Counted from the first letter of the stretch, positions 8,581 to 17,308 are shown. The stretch is DNA of 64,000 nt from Cupriavidus sp. U2 (GCF_009663685.2 NZ_RCOG02000002.1:505499-569498), one strand, 5' to 3'. Notes: generated by a model from the sequence alone, not told the origin. Program-made: numbers and translations.

Positions 8581-9246
8581 TCAGGACTCGGGAAGCCAGG
8601 GGTTGTGGTTCGCACTGCCGGCCAGCAACGCCGCTGACGTCGTACGCTGGACGCCGGCCGCGGCCAGCTCCTGCCAGGCGCGGGCCAGCGATCCGTCCAG
8701 GTCGATCGCCCGGCAGGCATCTTCCACGACCGCTGCCTCGAAGCCCGCCGCGCGCGCATCGAGCGCGCTCCAGGCCACGCAGTAGTCGGTCGCCAGTCCG
8801 ACGCAGACCACGCGCCGGACGCCCTGCTCGCGCAGGTAGCCGCCCAGGCCGGTCCTTGTCGTGCGATCCGCTTCCAGGAAGGCGCTGTAGCTGTCCACGC
8901 CGGCATGGTGACCCTTGCGGATCAGCAGCCGCGCATGCGGAACACGCAGGTCCGCATGCAACGCGGCGCCCGGGGTGTCCTGCACGCAGTGGTCCGGCCA
9001 CAGCACCTGCTCGCCATACGGCAGCGTGGTGGTCTGGAACGGCGCGCGCCCGGCATGGCTGGTGGCAAACGACGCATGCCCGGCCGGATGCCAGTCCTGC
9101 GTCAGCACCACATGCTCGAATGCCGGCGCCAGCCGGTTGATCACGGCCACGACTTCATCGCCCTGCGGCACGGCCAGCGCGCCACCGGGCATGAAGTCGT
9201 TCTGCACGTCGATCACCAGCAGGCAGTCCTGCGCGCCGTAGGCCAT
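8581..9246 (-). CDS. pncA: Nicotinamidase/pyrazinamidase
   Basis: 221 residues of the cysteine-hydrolase (isochorismatase) fold. The catalytic triad is Asp13, Lys111 and Cys156 ([10 protein letters not shown]). The metal site is Asp51, His53 and His57 in DWHPAGH, with His86 in WPDHC, the exact PncA pattern. It converts nicotinamide to nicotinate for NAD salvage. It sits between the hydratase/dehydrogenase (49 bp) and the thiolase (80 bp) in the same orientation, so it is probably co-transcribed with beta-oxidation genes, which consume NAD+. Confidence 0.95.
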   Translation of the reverse strand: MAYGAQDCLLVIDVQNDFMPGGALAVPQGDEVVAVINRLAPAFEHVVLTQDWHPAGHASFATSHAGRAPFQTTTLPYGEQVLWPDHCVQDTPGAALHADLRVPHARLLIRKGHHAGVDSYSAFLEADRTTRTGLGGYLREQGVRRVVCVGLATDYCVAWSALDARAAGFEAAVVEDACRAIDLDGSLARAWQELAAAGVQRTTSAALLAGSANHNPWLPES

Positions 9247-9295
9247 GGTTCCGTGTCCCCTGTTCCCTGTTCCTGTCGATTCAGGCCGTCGTGTC

Positions 9296-11377
9296 TCAGC
9301 CGTTGAAGCCCTTGCCCTCGTCGGCCAGCTTCTGCAGCAGCGGGGCCACCTTCCAGGCTTCGCCGTGGTACCCCTTGGCGTAACGCTTCATCGACTGGGC
9401 CACGTTGAACAGGCCAACCTGGTCGGCGTAGAGCATCGGCCCGCCGCGGAACAGCGGGAAGCCGTAGCCGGTCAGGTAGACCATGTCGATGTCCGACGCC
9501 TTCGACGCGATACCCTCTTCCAGGATCTTCGCGCCTTCGTTCACCAGTGCGAACACCAGGCGTTCGACGATTTCCTCATCGGAAATCTTGCGGCGCGTGA
9601 TACCGAGTTCCTTCGAATGCTCGACGATCATCTCGTTGACCTGCGCGTTCGGGTACGGCTTGCGGTCGCCCGCCTTGTAGTCGTACCAGCCGGCGCCGGT
9701 CTTCTGGCCGAAGCGGCCCATTTCGCAAAGCTTGTCGGCGGTCTTCGAATACTGGATGTCCGGCTTGTCCACGGCGCGGCGCTTGCGGATGGCCCATCCG
9801 ATGTCGTTGCCGGCCAGGTCGCCCATGCGGAACGGGCCCATGGCGAAGCCGAACTTTTCAATTGCGCGGTCCACCTGCTCCGGCAGCGCGCCTTCGTCCA
9901 GCAGGTAGCCCGCCTGGCGGCTGTACTGCTCGATCATGCGGTTGCCGATGAAGCCGTCGCAGACGCCCGAGACCACGGCCGTCTTCTTGATCTTCTTGGC
10001 GATCTGCATGACGGTGGCCAGCACGTCCTTGCCGGTCTTCTCGCCGCGCACCACCTCCAGCAGCTTCATGACGTTGGCCGGGCTGAAGAAGTGCATGCCT
10101 ACCACGTCCTGTGGGCGCTTGGTGAACGAGGCAATCTTGTTCACGTCGAGCGTGGACGTGTTGGAGGCCAGGATCGCCCCGGCCTTCATCACTTCGTCCA
10201 GCTTCTTGAAGACGATCTCCTTGACGCCCATTTCCTCGAACACGGCCTCGATGACCATGTCGGCGTCCTTGATGTCGTCATAGGACAGCGTGGTGGTCAG
10301 CAGGCCCATGCGCTGCTCGACCTTTTCCTGCGTGAGCTTGCCCTTCTTGGCGCTGTTCTCGTAGTTCTTGCGAATCGTGCCCACGCCGCGGTCCAGCGCC
10401 TCCTGCTTGGTCTCCAGCATCGTCACGGGGATGCCGGCATTCAGGAAGTTCATCGTGATGCCGCCGCCCATGGTGCCGGCGCCGATCACGGCAACGCGCT
10501 CGATCTTGCGGACCGGGGTGTCGCTGGGCACATCGGGGATCTTGCTGGCGGCACGCTCGCCGAAGAAGGCATGGCGCAGCGCGCGCGATTCCGGCGTACC
10601 GACCAGGTACATGAAGCCTTCGCGCTCTTCCTTCAGGCCGGCTTCGAACGGCTTGAGCGAAGCGGCCACGGCCTCCACGCACTTCGACGGCGCCGGGAAG
10701 TTCTTGGCCACGGCGGCCACGGTGTTCCGGGCAAAAGCCAGGAAGCCTTCGGCGTTTTCGTGGCGCACCTTCAGGTCGCGCACCTTCGGGTACGGGCCGG
10801 GGGCGGCGGCCACGTTCTGGGCGAACTTGATGGCGGCAGGCAGCACGTCGCCATCGACGAGTTCATCGAACAGCTTCGAGCCGGCGAATTTCTCCGACGG
10901 GATGGCCGTGCCGGAAACGATCATGTTCAGCGCGTGCTCCAGGCCGATCAGGCGCGGCAGGCGCTGCGTGCCACCCGCGCCCGGCAGCAGGCCGAGCTTG
11001 ACTTCGGGCAGCGCGATCTGCGCGCCCTTGGCGGCCACGCGGTAGTTGCAGCCCAGGGCCAGTTCCAGGCCGCCGCCCATGGCGACGGAGTGGATGGCGG
11101 CCACGACCGGCTTGGTCGAAGCTTCCAGCGCACGGATCACCGAATGCAGCGTCGGCTCCTGCGTGGCCTTGGGGGTATTGAATTCACGAATGTCGGCGCC
11201 GCCCGAGAACGCCTTGCCAGCGCCGGTAATGACGACGGCCTTGACGGCGGCATCGTCCAGCGCACGGGTCAAGCCTTCGACGATGCCCAGGCGGGTGCTG
11301 TGACCGAGGCCGTTGACCGGGGGATTGTCGAGCGTGATAACGGCTACGCCGTCCTGTACCTGATACTGCGCTGTCAT
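9296..11377 (-). CDS. fadB: Bifunctional enoyl-CoA hydratase/3-hydroxyacyl-CoA dehydrogenase
   Basis: 693 residues. The N-terminal crotonase domain (about 1-190) has the oxyanion segment and both catalytic glutamates, Glu105 (GGGLELAL) and Glu125 (LPEVKLG). After a linker, the 3-hydroxyacyl-CoA dehydrogenase NAD domain begins at about 292 with GAGTMG (299-304) and catalytic His429 (GMHFFSPANV). The C-terminal dehydrogenase domains run to the end. It hydrates trans-2-enoyl-CoA and oxidises the product with NAD+. It is the first gene of the minus-strand run, about 165 nt downstream of a promoter candidate. At ~700 residues it matches FadB-like enzymes that act with a separate thiolase, encoded two genes downstream. 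Confidence 0.95.
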   Translation of the reverse strand: MTAQYQVQDGVAVITLDNPPVNGLGHSTRLGIVEGLTRALDDAAVKAVVITGAGKAFSGGADIREFNTPKATQEPTLHSVIRALEASTKPVVAAIHSVAMGGGLELALGCNYRVAAKGAQIALPEVKLGLLPGAGGTQRLPRLIGLEHALNMIVSGTAIPSEKFAGSKLFDELVDGDVLPAAIKFAQNVAAAPGPYPKVRDLKVRHENAEGFLAFARNTVAAVAKNFPAPSKCVEAVAASLKPFEAGLKEEREGFMYLVGTPESRALRHAFFGERAASKIPDVPSDTPVRKIERVAVIGAGTMGGGITMNFLNAGIPVTMLETKQEALDRGVGTIRKNYENSAKKGKLTQEKVEQRMGLLTTTLSYDDIKDADMVIEAVFEEMGVKEIVFKKLDEVMKAGAILASNTSTLDVNKIASFTKRPQDVVGMHFFSPANVMKLLEVVRGEKTGKDVLATVMQIAKKIKKTAVVSGVCDGFIGNRMIEQYSRQAGYLLDEGALPEQVDRAIEKFGFAMGPFRMGDLAGNDIGWAIRKRRAVDKPDIQYSKTADKLCEMGRFGQKTGAGWYDYKAGDRKPYPNAQVNEMIVEHSKELGITRRKISDEEIVERLVFALVNEGAKILEEGIASKASDIDMVYLTGYGFPLFRGGPMLYADQVGLFNVAQSMKRYAKGYHGEAWKVAPLLQKLADEGKGFNG

Positions 11378-11548
11378 ACGCGTTCCTTTGGTATTTGCGA
11401 GCCCTTCGTCTTCCTAGGGGCTCATGGGTTGTCTCGGGATTCGAATTCTCGAATGCAGTCTTGCTCTGATCCTGCCGGAACTCCGGGCCAGCTGCGCGAT
11501 GGCCCGCAATCCCTTGTGCCACAAGCCATTTGGCTCGAAAGCGGGACA

Positions 11549-11577
11549 AGCATACACAAAATAGCACGGTCGTTCAA
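11549..11577 (-). promoter_or_regulatory. Sigma-70-like promoter of the fadB run
   Basis: Reading on the minus strand, a -35 of TTGAAC (11572-11577) and a -10 of TATGCT (11549-11554) are separated by exactly 17 bp. This predicts a start near 11542 and a leader of about 165 nt. The -35 overlaps the operator candidate at 11564-11575. Confidence 0.6.
11564..11575. promoter_or_regulatory. Operator candidate GAAC-N4-GTGC overlapping the fadB -35
   Basis: On the minus strand GAACgaccGTGC, followed by TATTTT. It closely resembles GAACaaccGTTC at 25746-25757 upstream of the acyl-CoA ligase. The (G)AAC-N4-GTT form is like sites of TetR-type fatty-acid regulators (PsrA/FadR); the regulator assignment is inference. 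Confidence 0.45.
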
Positions 11578-11838
11578 TTTCAATTTTCGGCCGCGGAAAT
11601 ACCGTCATGCGCGCCTTTCATGGCAGCTTTTTCCGGCGTTCATGTTGAGCCTGCCGAGGGGTTCAAACCCTCAGGGGGAACCCGTAGGACGCGCGACGGA
11701 ATCGGGTTATTTATGCCCCATGAATCACCCATCGACCGGCAGGCGACCATGGCCGGCGAATTTTTGACATAGCCCTCCAATCGGAAAAAAGTGTCGCCAC
11801 TGCAGACCTGCCGATGCCGACGGCAACACGCGATCCGT

Positions 11839-11866
11839 TTGGCAATAACCTTCCCTGTGCTATGGT
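11839..11866 (+). promoter_or_regulatory. Sigma-70-like promoter of the Fe-S/flavoprotein operon
   Basis: TTGGCA (11839-11844), 16-bp spacer, TATGGT (11861-11866). This predicts a start near 11873 and a ~60-nt leader ending in an AGGAGG ribosome site before the ATG at 11932. Confidence 0.5.
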
Positions 11867-11931
11867 TTATACGGCCTGTTGAAAGGCAGGCAGGGTCAGG
11901 CCACCACCGCAAAACAGGAGGCGCGGGAAGC

Positions 11932-12576
11932 ATGGCACGTCTGAACATAGATGGACGGGAAATCGCGGCGCCGGCCGACTGTTCGATCCTGCAGGCGTTC
12001 GTCCACGCGGGCGAGACGCTCGTGGAAGGTGTCGGCTGCATGGGCCAGGGGGTGTGCGGCTCCTGCCGGGTCATGGTCCGGCGCCAGGGCGAGCCGGAGG
12101 TCAAGACGGCGTTGGCCTGCGAGACGATGGTCGAGGACGGCATGCAGGTGGCCTTCCTTGACTACTTCACCTCGTCATCGCGCCATGTTTATCGGATGGA
12201 GGATATCGGCGACAGCTGGCAGATCCTGGGCACCATTGCCGAGACCTTTCCGGAGGCGGCCCACTGCCGGCACTGCAGCGGCTGTGATCGTGCCTGCCCC
12301 AAGCAGCTAGATGTCCAGCGCGGCGTCAATCTTGCCGTAGCGGGCGAACTGGCGGCGTCGGCGCAGGTCTTCGACGAATGTGTCATGTGCAACCTCTGCA
12401 CGCTGGCCTGCCCGGAACTGATCCAGCCCAACCACCTTGGCCTGTTCGTGCGGCGCATGATCGCTTCGCTGTCGCTGCGGCCGGCGAACCTGATGCAGCG
12501 GTTGCAGCAGATCGAGCGTGGCGAGATGACGATCGATCTGGATGCGCCGGGCGCGCAGCCTCCACACCAGGGTTGA
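11932..12576 (+). CDS. Iron-sulfur electron-transfer subunit (SdhB/FrdB-like, 2Fe-2S plus two 4Fe-4S)
   Basis: 214 residues. A plant-type [2Fe-2S] ferredoxin domain has Cys36, Cys42, Cys45 and Cys63. Two CxxCxxCxxxCP motifs follow, at Cys112-115-118-122 and Cys150-153-156-160. Canonical SdhB/FrdB carries one 4Fe-4S and one 3Fe-4S motif; here the second motif has all four cysteines, as in HdrC/TfrB-like proteins, so two [4Fe-4S] clusters are expected. No quinone-site partner or membrane anchor is encoded nearby. The start is the ATG with an AGGAGG site upstream. It is the first gene of an apparent operon with the flavoprotein (12-bp gap) and the NuoF-like protein, and should carry electrons between them. 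Confidence 0.9.
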   Translation: MARLNIDGREIAAPADCSILQAFVHAGETLVEGVGCMGQGVCGSCRVMVRRQGEPEVKTALACETMVEDGMQVAFLDYFTSSSRHVYRMEDIGDSWQILGTIAETFPEAAHCRHCSGCDRACPKQLDVQRGVNLAVAGELAASAQVFDECVMCNLCTLACPELIQPNHLGLFVRRMIASLSLRPANLMQRLQQIERGEMTIDLDAPGAQPPHQG

Positions 12577-12588
12577 GAGCCGACACCC

Positions 12589-14238
12589 ATGCCAGCCAGC
12601 ATCCCCTACCAGGAGGCATGCCAACGCTACAAGCGTGGCGTGACGCCCGCCATGCGCGACGACACGACGTCCGTCGAGGCGCTCCTCAAGGCCTATCACC
12701 CCGATCATGGGCCGAACGCCAGAGTCGCCCTGTCCGTCGGGCCGAACCGCGGCGACCCGTGCCAGCCTGACCTGGCGCGCAGCATTCAGGCCAACGCGCT
12801 GATCGACGACGTCGATATCGCCGGCGCGCAACTGGTCACGACCGACGTCCTGGTCATTGGCGGCGGCGGCGGAGGTTGCGCGGCGGCACTGACCGCTGCG
12901 GCACAGGGCGCCCAGGTCGTCCTTGCCACCAAGCTGCGCCTTGGCGACAGCAACACCGTGATGGCCGAAGGGGGCATCCAGGCAGCCATCGGCGAGGACG
13001 ACAGCCTGCAAATGCATTTCGAGGACACCCTGCGCGCCGGCCACTACTGCGCAGACCGCGAACTGGTCGCGCAGATGGTCTCGGACGGACCCGACGTGAT
13101 CCGGTGGCTGATCCGGCTGGGCATGATGTTCGACCAGACCGAGGATCGGGCCATCGGTGGCAACCTGCTGCGCAAGAAGCCCGGTGGGGCGTCCGCGGCG
13201 CGCATCCTGTCCTATCGCGACTACACCGGCCTGGAAATGATGCGCGTGCTGCGCGAGGCGGTGGACCTTGATCCGGGTGTTGCCGTCTGGAATCGCTGCC
13301 CGGTGGTCGAACTGCTGTCCGACGAGCGCGGGCGCTGCGCCGGGGCCGTAATCTACAACCTCGAATGGGGGGCCTTCGTACTGGTGCGCGCCCGTGCGGT
13401 CATCCTCGCCACGGGCGGCGCCGGCCGGCTGCATCTGAATGCGTTCCCGACGTCCAACCACTATGGCGCCACCGCGGACGGCCTGGTGCTGGCCTATCGC
13501 ATGGGGGCGCGGCTGCGGGAACTCGACTCGTTCCAGTACCACCCCACGGGCATCGCCTATCCGCCCCACCTGGCAGGCGGCCTGATCTCGGAGGCCGCGC
13601 GCTCGGCCGGGGCGAAGCTGATCAATGGCGAAGGGGAGCGATTCGTGGACGAACTCAAGCCGCGCGACGTCGTGGCCTCGGCCATCCTGCGCGAATGCGC
13701 GGAAGGCCGCGGTATCAGCCGTGACGGACAGGTGGGCGTGTTTCTGGACACGCCCACGCTGGAGCTGGAAAACCCTGGCATCCTCGCCAAACGCCTGGTC
13801 ACCCTGACCCATCTGGCGCACAAATGCGGGCACGACGCGGCCCAGGTGCCCTTCCTGGTCTACCCGACGCTGCACTATCAGAACGGCGGCATGGCCATCG
13901 ACAAGGACGGCGCGACCAACGTGCCGGGCCTGTTTGGCGTGGGAGAAGTCACCGGCGGCCTCCACGGACGCAACCGGCTGATGGGCAATGCCCTGCTGGA
14001 CATCCTGAGCATGGGACGCCGGGCCGGCGCAAAGGCGGCGGAATCGATGCGCGGTGCGCTGCCCAGCCGCGCCGGGATCGGCCACGTGCACGCATGGCAG
14101 CGCGAACTGACGCTGGCCGGCCTGCCATTGCACGTCCAGGCGCCCCAGCTTTTTCCGGGCTACGCGCATTTCGATCTGCGTGTCGATGCCGGGCTGCGTG
14201 CCGGTGCGCGAGGCCGTACGGTGGGGAGCCTGCGATGA
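12589..14238 (+). CDS. FAD-binding fumarate reductase/succinate dehydrogenase-type flavoprotein
   Basis: 549 residues. An N-terminal segment of about 85 residues with no recognisable fold precedes the FAD motif VIGGGGGGCAAALTA. The dicarboxylate-site landmarks of SdhA/FrdA are present: HPTG, the arginine in SEAARSAG, the histidine in TLHYQNGG, and GLHGRNRLMGN. The residue that is the FAD-linking histidine in SdhA/FrdA is Asn here (GDSNTVMAEGG), so FAD is probably bound non-covalently. The chain ends about 65 residues after MGRRAG, so the C-terminal helical domain of FrdA appears to be missing. It likely interconverts a saturated and an unsaturated dicarboxylate such as succinate/fumarate. Aspartate oxidase (NadB) was considered, but the Fe-S and NuoF partners argue against it. 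Confidence 0.88.
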   Translation: MPASIPYQEACQRYKRGVTPAMRDDTTSVEALLKAYHPDHGPNARVALSVGPNRGDPCQPDLARSIQANALIDDVDIAGAQLVTTDVLVIGGGGGGCAAALTAAAQGAQVVLATKLRLGDSNTVMAEGGIQAAIGEDDSLQMHFEDTLRAGHYCADRELVAQMVSDGPDVIRWLIRLGMMFDQTEDRAIGGNLLRKKPGGASAARILSYRDYTGLEMMRVLREAVDLDPGVAVWNRCPVVELLSDERGRCAGAVIYNLEWGAFVLVRARAVILATGGAGRLHLNAFPTSNHYGATADGLVLAYRMGARLRELDSFQYHPTGIAYPPHLAGGLISEAARSAGAKLINGEGERFVDELKPRDVVASAILRECAEGRGISRDGQVGVFLDTPTLELENPGILAKRLVTLTHLAHKCGHDAAQVPFLVYPTLHYQNGGMAIDKDGATNVPGLFGVGEVTGGLHGRNRLMGNALLDILSMGRRAGAKAAESMRGALPSRAGIGHVHAWQRELTLAGLPLHVQAPQLFPGYAHFDLRVDAGLRAGARGRTVGSLR

Positions 14239-15491
14239 GCCACGCCATGGAACGCCCGAACCAGGTCCTGCTCAATGACGACATCCAGGTCGGTGCCGAT
14301 CTGGCCGCGTGGCTCGCACACGGCGGCGGCGAAGGGCTGGCCAGGGCCCTCGACGATCCGGCCGCGATCATCGGCGAAATCGAACGGGCGGAGTTGCGTG
14401 GCATGGGCGGTGCCGGGTTCCTGACGCATCGAAAATGGGCACCGGTCGCCGCGGCGCCTGCCGGGGACAAGTACGTCGTCTGCAATGGCAACGAAGACGA
14501 ACCGGGCACCTTCAAGGATCGCTTCCTGCTGGAGCACACGCCACACCAGGTGATCGAGGGCGCGCTGATCGCGGCGGCGGCCACGCGGGCCAACCACGTC
14601 GTCCTGTACGTCAACCCGCACCAGTTGCAATCGCTTGCGGTCACGCGGCTGGCTGTGCAGCAATGGCAGACCCATCCACTGTTCGAACGGCTGGCGGCCG
14701 TGGTCGGCGGCGCCGTCTCGCTGCAAGTCATGCCGAGTTCGGGCCTGTACATCGGCGGCGAGGAGACAGCGGTGATTGCCAGCGTCGAAGGTGGATTTCC
14801 ATTCCCGCGCCGCAAGCCGCCCTACCCGGCCGAGCACGGCGTCCATGGCGCGCCGACCATCGTCAACAACACCGAGACGCTGGCCCACGTGCCGGGCATC
14901 CTTCGCCATGGCGCACAGTGGTATCGCGATCTCGGTCTCGGCAGGGCGGTGGGCACGAAGCTCTATTCCCTGTCAGGCGACGTACTGCGCCCGGGCCTGT
15001 ACGAACTGCCGATGGGGACGAGCCTGGAATCGCTGGTGTTCGGGCACGGCGGCGGCATGCTGCAGGGCAAGGAGTTCAAGGCGGTCTTTACGGGAGGCCC
15101 TTCCAACACCCTGTTGACCAAGCGCGACCTGGACGTCGCGCTCGATTTCGATTCGGTGCGTCAGCGGCGTTCCAGCCTGGGCACCGGGGCCATGATCGTC
15201 GTCTCGGAAGGCACCAGCATCGTCCGCAAGGTTGCCGAGTACGTGAGCTTCTTTGCCCAGGGGTCGTGCGGCCAGTGCCCGTCTTGCAAGGGCGGCACCT
15301 TTCAGCTGATGCGGCTGCTCAACCGGATCGACACCGGCCGTGGGGTGCGGGCAGACCTCGATGCGCTCGAAAACCTCTGCAGCATCCTGCCGGGCAGCGG
15401 CCGTTGCGGACTGATCGACGGTGCGGTAACGGTGGTGGAAAGCTCCATGCACCAGTTTCGCGAGGAATACGAAACCCTGCTGATGACCTGA
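14235..15491 (+). CDS. NuoF-like NADH:acceptor oxidoreductase 51-kDa subunit
   Basis: 418 residues, starting at an ATG that overlaps the flavoprotein stop (ATGA). The NuoF landmarks are all visible: RGMGGAGF for FMN/NADH (residues 55-62), GNEDEPGTFKDR (85-96), GGEET (174-178), KPPYP and VNNTETLA. The [4Fe-4S] ligands are Cys345, Cys348 and Cys351 (SCGQCPSCKGG) with Cys391. No NuoE, NuoG or other complex I subunit is nearby, so this is a stand-alone NAD(H)-FMN-FeS module of the kind used in NAD-linked hydrogenases and formate dehydrogenases. By position it should connect the flavoprotein/Fe-S pair to the NAD(H) pool. Confidence 0.92.
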   Translation: MSHAMERPNQVLLNDDIQVGADLAAWLAHGGGEGLARALDDPAAIIGEIERAELRGMGGAGFLTHRKWAPVAAAPAGDKYVVCNGNEDEPGTFKDRFLLEHTPHQVIEGALIAAAATRANHVVLYVNPHQLQSLAVTRLAVQQWQTHPLFERLAAVVGGAVSLQVMPSSGLYIGGEETAVIASVEGGFPFPRRKPPYPAEHGVHGAPTIVNNTETLAHVPGILRHGAQWYRDLGLGRAVGTKLYSLSGDVLRPGLYELPMGTSLESLVFGHGGGMLQGKEFKAVFTGGPSNTLLTKRDLDVALDFDSVRQRRSSLGTGAMIVVSEGTSIVRKVAEYVSFFAQGSCGQCPSCKGGTFQLMRLLNRIDTGRGVRADLDALENLCSILPGSGRCGLIDGAVTVVESSMHQFREEYETLLMT

Positions 15492-15536
15492 CGCCGGCGC
15501 CAGCGGCCACGCAAGCCGCCTGAAGACCGGCCGGCT

Positions 15537-17042
15537 TCACCAGAAGCCCAGCACCTTCCACCAAAGGCCCCCGACCACGGCGAAGACCACCAGTTCGAAC
15601 ACGCACATCACCGCGCCGGTCCGCCACCATTGCCCCAGCGTGACGTAGCCGCTGCCAAAGATGATCGGCGACGTGCCGGTCGCGTAGTGGGTCAGCGTCA
15701 TCATGATCGCCGACCCGGCGGTCATCATCAGCATGAACGGGGGGATGTACTCCGGCGGAATCAGATGCGCGCCGACCGTCAGAAATGCCAGCATCATGGC
15801 GCTGATATGGGCCGTGGTACTGGCGAACAGGTAGTGGGAGAACACGAACGCCAGCACCAGCACGGCGGCAATCCCCTTCCATTCCATGCCGCTGGCGGAG
15901 ATGGCGTCGCGCATGTCGGCCGAAAACCAGGCGATCACGCCCAGCTTGTTGAGTTGCTCGGCCAGCATCACCAGGGCACCGAACCAGACCAGCGTGTCCC
16001 AGGCGCTCTTTTCGGACAGCACATCGTCCCAGTCGATCGTCCCGGTGATGATCAGCGCAAAGAGGCCAAGAAAGGCCACGACGGTCGGGTCAAGCGTGTA
16101 GGCGGACCCGAAGATCATGGCGGGCAGATTGGCCCACAGGATCAGCATCATCGCGAATACGCCCATCATGACGCGTTCCTTGCCGCTCAGCGGCCCCATG
16201 CGCGCAAGCTCGCCGCGGGCGTAGTCGACCGCATTCGGCGTGACCTTTAGTTCCGGCGGCGATAGCAGGTAGATGATCAGCGGCATGACAAGCAGGCAGA
16301 GCAGGCCTGGCAGCAGCATGCACAGCGCCCAGGTGGTCCAGGTCAGGTGCAGCGCCTGGCCGCTGGCCTTGGCCACGTAGTCCACCACCAGCGGGTTGGG
16401 CGCGGTGGCCGTCAGGAACATGGCCGAGGTAATCGGGTTGGCGTGGTAGTTCACCAGCGCCAGGTATGTGCCGACCTTGCCCTGCGTCCCCTTGGCCGGG
16501 TCGGAGTCGAAGGCGCCGGCGATCGATCGCATGATCGGATGGACGATGCCGCCCCCGCGCGCCGTATTGCTGGGGGTGAACGGCGCCAGCACCAGTTCGC
16601 AGATGGTGAGTCCGTATCCGATGCCAACCGTGCGCTTGCCCAGCAGGGCAATGAACATCAGGCCGATCCGGTTGCCCAGCCCGGTCTTCTTCAGTCCGCG
16701 CGAGATCAGGATCGCCACGACGATCAGCCAGATCAGCGGATTCGAGAAACTGCTCAGTGCGTCGGCAATGGCGCCCTTCGACGTCGGCGATGTGACCTGC
16801 GCGAGCGACACGATCACGATCGCCATCATGGCCATCACGCCGATTGGCATGACCTTGAGGATGATGGCGACAATCGTGGTCAGGAAGATCGCCACCAGGT
16901 GCCAGGCCTCGGGTTTCAGACCTTCCGGCGCCGGGAGCAGCAGCAGCGTGACCAGAACAGCCGTGGCGATGATGGCGGGCGTCAGCCGAAACGGCACGAC
17001 TGACATGAAGTAGCGATACATCGCTATCACCTTGGACAGCAT
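15537..17042 (-). CDS. DASS (SLC13) family dicarboxylate/anion transporter, CitT/TtdT-like
   Basis: 501 residues with about twelve hydrophobic segments. The two half-site motifs of the family are present: SNTARGGG and TAPNPLVVDYV. Bacterial relatives include CitT (citrate/succinate antiporter), TtdT (tartrate/succinate antiporter) and the plastid malate translocators. It acts in the inner membrane, and exchange of one dicarboxylate for another is the expected mode. The ATG chosen (MLSKVIAMYRYF) has an AGGGAGG ribosome site 9 nt upstream; a longer frame upstream has none. The gene converges on the NuoF-like gene with only 45 bp between the stops, and is divergent from dctA. Confidence 0.92.
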   Translation of the reverse strand: MLSKVIAMYRYFMSVVPFRLTPAIIATAVLVTLLLLPAPEGLKPEAWHLVAIFLTTIVAIILKVMPIGVMAMMAIVIVSLAQVTSPTSKGAIADALSSFSNPLIWLIVVAILISRGLKKTGLGNRIGLMFIALLGKRTVGIGYGLTICELVLAPFTPSNTARGGGIVHPIMRSIAGAFDSDPAKGTQGKVGTYLALVNYHANPITSAMFLTATAPNPLVVDYVAKASGQALHLTWTTWALCMLLPGLLCLLVMPLIIYLLSPPELKVTPNAVDYARGELARMGPLSGKERVMMGVFAMMLILWANLPAMIFGSAYTLDPTVVAFLGLFALIITGTIDWDDVLSEKSAWDTLVWFGALVMLAEQLNKLGVIAWFSADMRDAISASGMEWKGIAAVLVLAFVFSHYLFASTTAHISAMMLAFLTVGAHLIPPEYIPPFMLMMTAGSAIMMTLTHYATGTSPIIFGSGYVTLGQWWRTGAVMCVFELVVFAVVGGLWWKVLGFW

Positions 17043-17147
17043 TGCTTTGGACCTCCCTGCGTGAAAAATGCGGCAAATATCAGTGTCTCGATGGCCGATT
17101 ACCGGCCTGTGCGCTCTCAATATGTGGCGTCCACGGGCTTCCCACAA

Positions 17148-17161
17148 TGGACTTTGGTCCA
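17148..17161. promoter_or_regulatory. Perfect inverted repeat TGGAC-N4-GTCCA
   Basis: A 5-4-5 perfect inverted repeat, 106 bp upstream of the DASS carrier start. The TGG...CCA form resembles GntR-family (FadR subfamily) operators, but no such regulator is encoded in the window. Confidence 0.4.
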
Positions 17162-17308
17162 CATCCCGCCCTGGAGTTGACGCAGGTCATCATCCGATCG
17201 CGCTCGGAATGCCTTTTTCTTCACTTATATGAATTCGCCGGCCGGATTCGGTCACGGGGCCCAGTTGCGGACCTAGGTCTTTCGGTCCATACCCAAGCCC
17301 AACTGCGC

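Larger units (their letters stand above)
11378..11931. other. 554-bp divergent intergenic region
   Basis: No convincing gene is seen. It holds promoter candidates for both sides (11549-11577 minus, 11839-11866 plus), an operator-like palindrome at 11564-11575, and an inverted repeat ATTCGA-attc-TCGAAT at 11439-11454 inside the fadB leader. Confidence 0.7.

Noticed and set aside
12307..14169. A 620-codon minus-strand frame opposite the flavoprotein gene
   Set aside because: The plus-strand gene has all the flavoprotein motifs; the opposite frame is an artefact.
12589..14238. Flavoprotein as L-aspartate oxidase NadB
   Set aside because: No nadA/nadC neighbours; the operon partners and N-terminal extension do not fit NadB, although the non-covalent FAD position is similar.
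14235..15491. NuoF-like gene as part of respiratory complex I
   Set aside because: No other nuo genes are near, and the partners are a fumarate-reductase-type flavoprotein and an Fe-S protein.
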